Assembly (NCBI GenBank): GCA_002419145.1
Contig: DIFN01000063.1
Coordinates: 46,022 to 57,530 of the forward strand
Source: Mageeibacillus sp. UBA5747
GTDB lineage: Bacteria > Bacillota > Clostridia > Saccharofermentanales > UBA5734
DNA length: 11,509 bases
Reading direction: 5' to 3'
Translations under genes and position numbers: made by a program
Shown: positions 8,501 to 11,509 of the stretch, one piece after another
How positions within the stretch are numbered: the stretch's first letter is position 1
Layout: the number at the start of each line of letters is the position of its first letter
Notes under the pieces: generated by a model
Told to the model about the DNA's origin: nothing
The model's database searches: none
The model's input: the letters and a program-made list of their open reading frames with translations, nothing else

Positions 8501-8993
8501 AACGCTCCAAAAGCAAGGCCAGATCATTGACTTTGCTTTGCAAGGTCTTGTCTGCGATCTGGTCAACCAGCGCGGACAGCGCAGCGGCATCAATCTGGTA
8601 ACGGCGCAGATCACCCAGAACCGCCATGATCTGACGGATGAACCCAGGCTTGTCTGCCAGGCGAGCATAGGAACGAAGCTCAGCGCGGGTTTCGGCCAGC
8701 AGGCGGTACAAAAGCATGGCTTGGCCGGTCTTGTCCAGCAGCGGGCCGGCGATCCGGCCGGCCTCACCATTAAGGCGGGCAGACAGGCGCCTGAAACTCA
8801 ACACCTCGGCCATCAAAAGGCCCGCAGACCCGGACTGCTGGAGGTAGGCTTGTTCAAAATCCAGTTTCGCTTGCTCTGGGACCAGAATGATGGCTCGTTT
8901 ATCCGGCCACTGTCCGGTGAAAGCAAACACCTCGCGCAGGCATTGCGCCCGCAATGCGGCTGACTGGATGCTATGGAGGAGGCGCACAGTCAT
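5574..8993 (-). CDS. addB: AddB, ATP-dependent helicase/nuclease subunit B
   Basis: Predicted 1139-residue partner of AddA, within the family's usual size. The C-terminal part holds the iron-sulfur-type nuclease domain: Cys790 in QLEKYAACPFSH, and Cys1079, Cys1082 and Cys1088 in CVYCAYPSVC, the four-cysteine arrangement that ligates the AddB 4Fe-4S cluster. Nuclease residues are visible in GKVDRVD (939-945) and VIDYKSG (957-963; Asp959, Lys961), then QLPAYL. The N-terminus aligns with the family (IILVPEQ at 35-41, VLSFRRLSARL at 64-74). However, the expected GxxGxGKT/S loop near residues 8-15 reads SIQSAALR, so ATP binding by this subunit is probably lost. AddB is not the translocating motor, so AddAB could still work. 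The ATG overlaps the thioesterase stop (shared ATGA, 8990-8993) and has no Shine-Dalgarno, so expression probably depends on coupling. Confidence 0.94.
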   Translation of the reverse strand: MTVRLLHSIQSAALRAQCLREVFAFTGQWPDKRAIILVPEQAKLDFEQAYLQQSGSAGLLMAEVLSFRRLSARLNGEAGRIAGPLLDKTGQAMLLYRLLAETRAELRSYARLADKPGFIRQIMAVLGDLRRYQIDAAALSALVDQIADKTLQSKVNDLALLLERYDQAVRDLGFHDPETELDRLVELLSQPQGLARTRLDWLSRTSVWVAGFGELRNFTPQEYAVLDQLAQHCERMTVTVLSDCIPGDELAVEQGPDLFLPGRRTAYQLQQRYRPGRPIRVEPDWSADIASLARYLGAPAEWTAQAQITTLPGLSGSEKPQAEVTQSQAAPEQAGKTFLNLVLAHQPDDQATWLAGEIRRLVQEEGYRYRDLVVAVCDPAQDLPRLQAAFNTFKIPLFLDQVRLLAGTALIRTILAVLDLSSQGFSRLTVMRALRAGLLAEDQGQVDEFENYVLARGLFHLERLMEPQAEEPQVLDHFRQTILIPIRDLADRMKSAETGLQKVAALAGYLDAAGLQQRTSQLILRLHQGHDSESALAIAKSWNALTDVLAQLVRFAGQAPMDLKTFRDLLAAGLDNADSGVLPTALDQVAIGNLAHARQRTGRILFLYNARASVFPPGAPPEGLLKDSDRQSLSSLLGQVLPSNARDQVFADAAMIFGLLTLPTDHLVMLAPNQDASPYIQRLREWSGQNLLLLPDRMDPADVRLLAPAAAQNGLIQMVHQSLADWPHTLDPFRPLALALQQLGYPLDQTIAHLRQPDTLQLQIEPQLVQARFGPVLQLSVSQLEKYAACPFSHLAAHGIVLRERDIYEPQATDSGTFLHTLAERSLALLQGELGQLPDEIARKARIEAWLAGDLDGALTRVMAELRSDKRVGLFFSPGLRASAGRRLERVARTSIAALLRQLLTESFTPALFEWVFEPGRGNALTLDLTLGRTVQLNGKVDRVDWQMHEGQRQFRVIDYKSGSQSIQYDALYHGLHLQLPAYLAAFAHSHPDQTAVDACYFRFDQPILRQSPEEVLDPGAVIHELDKRFALQGLDLPLDQLDRLQLHVQEKIRSWALAIVRGAFAAKPSQLPKADLPCVYCAYPSVCGFDQKKDPCQRFFPLGHPKTNDLPRLSGKEDFMARLEQAYPDAGGGGHAAD
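5593..5597 (-). promoter_or_regulatory. addA ribosome binding site inside the addB end
   Basis: On the minus strand GGAGG lies 5 bases before the ATG at 5587, within the last codons of addB. It is the strongest Shine-Dalgarno near the candidate addA starts and decides the choice of start. Confidence 0.6.
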
Positions 8994-9448
8994 AGATCAG
9001 ACTGAGTCTGGCTGTCGCGCTGCAAACAATCCCTCAGGACCTGGTGCACCTGCGGCAAGCTGCGCTGGGGGGCCACTGGGCGGCCCTTGTGGAGGAAGGC
9101 ATGGCGGGATTCGCCACGACACAGCACTTGGCCAGCCCGTGTGACCTGATAGGCGAAGGTCAGTCGGACGCCATTATAGGCAGAGACCCAAGCCCGGACC
9201 TCAATCGTGTCATCATAACGGGCGCTTTGCACATAGTCGCACTGGATGCCAATCACCGGGCACATCGTCCCGCTTTGCTCCAGATCACGATAGGGCAATC
9301 CAACCGACCTCAGGTAGTCGGTCCGGGCGACCTCAAACCAGCGGATGTAGTTAGAATGGTGGACGATCCCCATGGCATCTGTTTCATAGTAGCGGACCTG
9401 TAGAGTCACTGTATGGCCGGGCAATCGAAAGGCGGCACTTTTTTCCAT
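8990..9448 (-). CDS. YbgC-like hotdog-fold acyl-CoA thioesterase
   Basis: Predicted 152-residue soluble 4HBT-type thioesterase that would hydrolyse acyl-CoA or acyl-ACP thioesters. The diagnostic N-terminal block RYYETDAMGIVHHSNYIRW (19-37) is present, followed by FEVARTDYL. Asp24 is the catalytic acid of this YbgC/4-hydroxybenzoyl-CoA thioesterase class, and His30 and Tyr34 are the usual following positions. Length matches the family (about 130-155). The ATG at 9448 is preceded by AAGGGA (9456-9461) at 7 bases and by a good promoter. The last codon overlaps addB through ATGA, making this the first gene of a thioesterase-addB-addA unit. Substrate chain length cannot be read from the sequence. 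The neighbouring plsC, lipid kinase and ACP suggest a lipid role, whereas the shared transcript is with DNA repair genes. The family call is secure but the physiological role is not. Confidence 0.9.
   Translation of the reverse strand: MEKSAAFRLPGHTVTLQVRYYETDAMGIVHHSNYIRWFEVARTDYLRSVGLPYRDLEQSGTMCPVIGIQCDYVQSARYDDTIEVRAWVSAYNGVRLTFAYQVTRAGQVLCRGESRHAFLHKGRPVAPQRSLPQVHQVLRDCLQRDSQTQSDL
8998..9010. repeat. 13-bp palindrome just upstream of addB
   Basis: CAGACT-G-AGTCTG is a perfect inverted repeat with 6-bp arms around one base. It sits in the last codons of the thioesterase, 4 bases before the addB ATG, where a Shine-Dalgarno would normally be. As RNA it could form only a 4-bp stem with a 5-base loop. 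Function is unknown and chance is possible. Confidence 0.3.
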
Positions 9449-9481
9449 CGCTGCATCCCTTCGCGTGATTTGAATTCTATA

Positions 9482-9510
9482 ATTTTAACAATAACTGTGG
9501 TATCCTGCAA
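9482..9510 (-). promoter_or_regulatory. Promoter of the thioesterase-addB-addA unit
   Basis: On the minus strand TTGCAG (9510-9505) and TAAAAT (9487-9482) are 17 bases apart, close to sigma-A consensus. Transcription would start near 9475, about 27 bases before the ATG at 9448. The -35 lies over the left arm of the inverted repeat at 9506-9530, so a protein bound there could repress the operon. Confidence 0.5.
9498..9506 (+). promoter_or_regulatory. Tentative plsC extended -10 promoter
   Basis: TGG-TATCCT gives a TGn extended -10 with four of six matches to TATAAT. No convincing -35 lies at 16-18 bases, although the region upstream is AT-rich (9470-9490). The transcript would start near 9513, about 43 bases before the TTG start. 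No better plus-strand promoter is seen in this spacer. Confidence 0.3.
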
Positions 9511-9530
9511 TCGAAGAAGCCTTGATTGCA
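9506..9530. repeat. Inverted repeat in the thioesterase/plsC divergent spacer
   Basis: TGCAATC (9506-9512) and GATTGCA (9524-9530) are perfect 7-bp inverted arms with an 11-base spacer. The left arm covers the thioesterase -35 and the right arm lies in the early plsC transcript. This is a candidate operator coordinating both directions, or a leader hairpin for plsC. It does not resemble the FapR lipid-regulator box as I know it. Confidence 0.4.
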
Positions 9531-9541
9531 AGGCCTTTTAT

Positions 9542-9547
9542 CGGAGG
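9542..9547 (+). promoter_or_regulatory. Ribosome binding site deciding the plsC TTG start
   Basis: CGGAGG lies 8 bases before TTG at 9556-9558, an ideal placement. This makes the TTG the start of plsC rather than the upstream in-frame TTG at 9526, which falls inside the inverted repeat and has no Shine-Dalgarno. Confidence 0.7.
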
Positions 9548-9555
9548 TTTACAAT

Positions 9556-10326
9556 TTGAACACGAACCATTCACCATCCGACAAACAGCCTGGATCGCCT
9601 GCTTCCCATGCGGCACCAGCAGCGAGTTCCGGGACTGAGGCGAGCCGTTATCCGATCCGCCGTGGCCTGATCGGCTACCTCGGCTTTTATGGAGGGCTGC
9701 TCGTCACCCGCCTGATCGTCCGTCTGAGGGCTCGAGGTACGGAGAACATCCCCACCCAGATTCCTTACGTCATCGCCGCCAATCACCAGACCTATGTCGA
9801 TGGTATGCTGATCAGTGCTTTTTTGCCCAGGTTTCATTTCAGGAAGCTGGCCAGCCTGACTGCCAAGGACCTCGAAGACCAGCATGGCCTCTTTGGCAAA
9901 TTGATCGTCCGGGTCGGCCGCGGCATCGCTGTCGACCGTTTCGGCAACCCTGTCCGCGGCCTGATCATTGCCAAGAAAAAAGTCGAAGAGGGTAATATTC
10001 TGCTGGTCCACCCAGAAGGCACCCGCTCCCCCACCGGCGAGCTCGGCGAGATGAAGGACGGCGCCGCCTACATCGCGCTCAAAAGCAAAGTCCCTTTGCT
10101 GCCTGTTTTCATCGAGGGGGGCTATGAGGTTTTCAGCCGCCACATGAAATGGCCCAATCCGATCGATCGCAAGACCGGCAAACGCCGGGAGGTGACCGTC
10201 GTTTTTGGCAAACCCCTCGACCCCAAGGAATTCAAAACCGCCAAGGAGATGACTCAAGCCTTGGTTGCCTGGATGGAAGCACAGGCTCTGGCCTACCGCC
10301 GCAAGCGCGGTTTGGCAACGACCTGA
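9556..10326 (+). CDS. plsC: 1-acyl-sn-glycerol-3-phosphate acyltransferase (PlsC family)
   Basis: Predicted 256-residue membrane-associated acyltransferase that adds the second acyl chain to lysophosphatidic acid, giving phosphatidic acid. The family motifs are in order: motif I NHQTYVD (76-82, the HX4D catalytic pair His77/Asp82), a motif II-like stretch GRGIAVDRFG (121-130), motif III PEGTRS (153-158) and motif IV VPLLPVFIEG (179-188). A Ser/Ala/Pro-rich N-terminal extension (about 1-30) precedes a hydrophobic stretch (about 38-55, GLIGYLGFYGGLLV) that probably anchors the protein at the membrane. The start is TTG at 9556, chosen for CGGAGG 8 bases upstream. The acyl donor could be acyl-ACP, in keeping with the ACP gene nearby, but this is inference. 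It appears monocistronic, diverges from the thioesterase and converges on the lipid kinase with a 31-base gap. Confidence 0.93.
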   Translation: MNTNHSPSDKQPGSPASHAAPAASSGTEASRYPIRRGLIGYLGFYGGLLVTRLIVRLRARGTENIPTQIPYVIAANHQTYVDGMLISAFLPRFHFRKLASLTAKDLEDQHGLFGKLIVRVGRGIAVDRFGNPVRGLIIAKKKVEEGNILLVHPEGTRSPTGELGEMKDGAAYIALKSKVPLLPVFIEGGYEVFSRHMKWPNPIDRKTGKRREVTVVFGKPLDPKEFKTAKEMTQALVAWMEAQALAYRRKRGLATT

Positions 10327-10336
10327 GCCTTTAGAC

Positions 10337-10360
10337 CTAAGCTTTCAGGCTAAGCTTTCA
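10337..10360. repeat. Tandem 11-bp direct repeat in the plsC/lipid-kinase junction
   Basis: CTAAGCTTTCA occurs at 10337-10347 and again at 10350-10360, separated by GG. Each copy contains the palindrome AAGCTT, so the two copies can also pair with each other as a 6-bp stem with a 7-base loop. No T-tract follows on either strand in the right place, so it is not a standard terminator. The second copy includes the lipid-kinase stop codon. Confidence 0.6.
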
Positions 10361-11269
10361 AAAAAATGCGAACCGGATCGCACTTGGCACGACTTTGAAG
10401 CGGATCTCAGCCGCTTCGAACAGCTCACCGTCGATATTGCCCAGCAAGGCCTGGCCCGGGGCAGCCCAGAGATGGCCTTCTTTCACACTCCTACTATGAA
10501 CAGCAGGGTCGCCCACGTGGCGACCCTGTTTATATTTCGAGATCAGGCCCAGAATGCGCGGCAAAGACAGGGGGTCGATCTGGACCCATTCGATGGTACC
10601 GTCCTCCACACTGGCCTGAGGGGCCGGGTTGAATCCGCCACCATAATAGCGGCCATTGCATAAAGCAGCCAGAATGTAGTGAACATCCTGGCGGAGACCG
10701 CCGTCCAGGGCACAGCTGCAAGTGAAGGTCCGGTTGCCAAAAAGACTGATGGCTATGGCCAGCGGGTAGCTCATCGACCTCAACCAGCGCAGGCGGCGAT
10801 TGATGGCCATCATCAGGGCCTGGACCCGGGTGTCAAAGCCAAAAGACGTGATGTTGAGGCTCATCCTGCCATTGACCTCCAAAAGATCGATCGGGCGGAT
10901 CTGTGGTTGAGCAATCCGGCTGAGCAGCTGATCCAGATTCAGACTGGAAAGAAAAGCCCGGGCAAAATCATTCCCGGTTCCCAGGGGCAAAATCGCAAGT
11001 GCCGTCTCTGTGCCCAGTAAGGCCTGGGCGATTTCATGAGCGGTCCCGTCACCTCCGCAGGCTACCACAATGCCCTGTGCGCCGTGGTGCAAAGCAAACT
11101 CAGCTGCCAGTTCGGCGCCGTGTCCTGCGCGGTCGGTCATATGAATCTCGCAGGAATGCGGGCTGCCAGCATAACAGACTGCTGCTGCCAGCCTTGCGCT
11201 CAGGCCTGGGGCCATAGGCCGGCCAGCAGCTGGATTGATCAGGAACAGATATTGGTGTCCGGGCGTCAC
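10358..11269 (-). CDS. Diacylglycerol kinase / YegS-BmrU family lipid kinase
   Basis: Predicted 303-residue soluble lipid kinase of the DAGK-catalytic (DgkB/YegS/LCB5) family, which phosphorylates diacylglycerol or related lipids at the membrane face using ATP. Motifs include INPAAGR (11-17), the nucleotide-binding GGDGT (72-76) with HEIAQALLG after it, and LPLGTGNDFAR (94-104). Near the C-terminus the block SVEDGTIEWVQI matches the family's E/D-D-G segment. The length (about 300) is typical. I prefer GTG at 11269, 4 bases after the ACP stop, because family members begin 8-12 residues before the NPxxG motif. An in-frame ATG at 11317 would add 16 residues but overlap the ACP gene by 44 bases. 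Neither start has a strong Shine-Dalgarno, so coupling to ACP translation is likely. The product phosphatidic acid is also that of PlsC. The exact substrate is not shown. Confidence 0.91.
   Translation of the reverse strand: MTPGHQYLFLINPAAGRPMAPGLSARLAAAVCYAGSPHSCEIHMTDRAGHGAELAAEFALHHGAQGIVVACGGDGTAHEIAQALLGTETALAILPLGTGNDFARAFLSSLNLDQLLSRIAQPQIRPIDLLEVNGRMSLNITSFGFDTRVQALMMAINRRLRWLRSMSYPLAIAISLFGNRTFTCSCALDGGLRQDVHYILAALCNGRYYGGGFNPAPQASVEDGTIEWVQIDPLSLPRILGLISKYKQGRHVGDPAVHSRSVKEGHLWAAPGQALLGNIDGELFEAAEIRFKVVPSAIRFAFF
10504..10537 (+). terminator. Intrinsic terminator-like hairpin for plsC, inside the lipid-kinase gene
   Basis: CAGGGTCGCC (10504-10513) and GGCGACCCTG (10519-10528) form a perfect 10-bp G+C-rich stem with a 5-base loop, followed directly by TTTATATTT (10529-10537). 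The stem can be extended by a G:U and an A:U pair. On the plus strand this is a textbook Rho-independent terminator, 177 bases past the plsC stop. It lies in the 3' part of the convergent lipid-kinase gene, where it encodes the region around QGRHVGDPAV. No comparable T-tract follows on the minus strand. Confidence 0.6.
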
Positions 11270-11273
11270 AACA

Positions 11274-11509
11274 TCACTCGGCAGGGCTGGCAGCGAGAAT
11301 GTAGTGAACGGCATCATTCACGGTGCGGATCTTGTCCAGGTCGGTGTCAGAGATTCTCAGGCCAAAAGCTTCCTCGAGGTCGATGACGATTTCATACATG
11401 GCCAGGGAGTCCAAGTTCAGGTCGCGGATCAATTCTGTCTCACCAGTGATCTGGTCAATGGGAACGCCGGCTATGGTCGCGACGGTTTCGGTCACTTCAG
11501 AAAAAACCA
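11274..11509 (-). CDS. acpP: Acyl carrier protein (start codon cut by the window edge)
   Basis: Small acidic carrier protein that holds acyl chains on a 4'-phosphopantetheine arm for fatty acid and phospholipid synthesis. The attachment site is visible in LNLDSLAMYE. With the edge codon taken as a start, the serine is residue 35, close to the usual position, and the protein is 78 residues, a normal ACP length. An internal GTG at 11495 would give only 73 residues, but the reading frame stays open to the edge and reads VFSEVTETVATIAGV, which aligns with the first helix of ACPs. The two edge bases read TG on the minus strand, so the start codon is probably missing one base. The variant LDSLAMYEIV differs from the GADSLDTVEL of typical fatty-acid-synthase ACPs, so a specialised ACP is possible. 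It is followed after 4 bases by the lipid kinase, probably as one operon. Confidence 0.92.
   Translation of the reverse strand, partial: VFSEVTETVATIAGVPIDQITGETELIRDLNLDSLAMYEIVIDLEEAFGLRISDTDLDKIRTVNDAVHYILAASPAE

Noticed and set aside
8744..8759. GGCCGG-CGAT-CCGGCC hairpin inside addB
   Set aside because: It is a short G+C-rich coding palindrome with no T-tract and no regulatory position, so it is explained by base composition.
8073..8963. A 296-codon open frame on the plus strand opposite addB
   Set aside because: It is antisense to the AddB N-terminal region, with Gln/Arg/Leu-rich composition mirroring addB codons and no family motif or ribosome binding site seen.
1655..8993. addAB as a novel defence system
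   Set aside because: All motifs place it in the standard AddAB recombination-repair complex. No adjacent restriction, toxin or phage-defence gene is present.
9571..10257. A 228-codon minus-strand open frame opposite plsC
   Set aside because: The plus strand carries all four PlsC motifs with a good ribosome binding site. The minus frame has an Asp/Ala/Gly-rich composition typical of an antisense shadow.
11270..11317. Lipid-kinase start at ATG 11317
   Set aside because: It would overlap the ACP gene by 44 bases, lacks a Shine-Dalgarno and adds residues before the normal family start. It cannot be excluded entirely.

Overview
The window looks like a piece of a G+C-rich genome from the Bacillota, probably a clostridial lineage. 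The grounds are an addB-addA gene pair (the Bacillota-type counterpart of RecBCD), strong GGAGG-type ribosome binding sites, GTG and TTG starts next to good Shine-Dalgarno sequences, sigma-A-like promoters, and AT-rich spacers between visibly G+C-rich genes. No species can be named from this sequence alone. I see no mobile element, tRNA, rRNA or CRISPR array.

Layout. Positions 1-103 are an AT-rich left-edge spacer with nothing I can assign. A zinc-ribbon membrane protein of unknown function (104-856, minus) diverges from tadA, the tRNA adenosine-34 deaminase (988-1566, plus). Two opposing sigma-A-like promoters in their 131-base spacer appear to share one -10 region. tadA converges on a three-gene minus-strand unit that reads acyl-CoA thioesterase (9448-8990), addB (8993-5574), addA (5587-1655). 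The genes overlap by 4 and 14 bases, so translational coupling is likely. A second divergent spacer (9449-9555) separates this unit from plsC (9556-10326, plus; TTG start). It holds a good minus-strand promoter and a 7-bp-arm inverted repeat. plsC converges on a minus-strand pair made of an acyl carrier protein (start codon cut by the right edge, 11509-11274) and a DgkB/YegS-type lipid kinase (11269-10358). All intergenic stretches are shorter than 135 bases.

How the genes fit together. AddA and AddB form the helicase-nuclease that processes double-strand DNA ends for RecA-dependent repair and degrades linear foreign DNA. The right part is a phospholipid-precursor neighbourhood: ACP carries acyl chains, PlsC makes phosphatidic acid, the lipid kinase probably returns diacylglycerol to phosphatidic acid, and the thioesterase hydrolyses acyl-thioesters. 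The thioesterase sits in the addBA transcription unit but next to plsC.

Most of the window is ordinary housekeeping sequence, and I do not see a new multi-gene system. Points worth a second look are: an AddB with no recognisable Walker A motif; an addB start with no Shine-Dalgarno; the overlapping opposed promoters before tadA; a terminator-like hairpin for plsC lying inside the convergent lipid-kinase gene; and the unassigned zinc-ribbon membrane protein.
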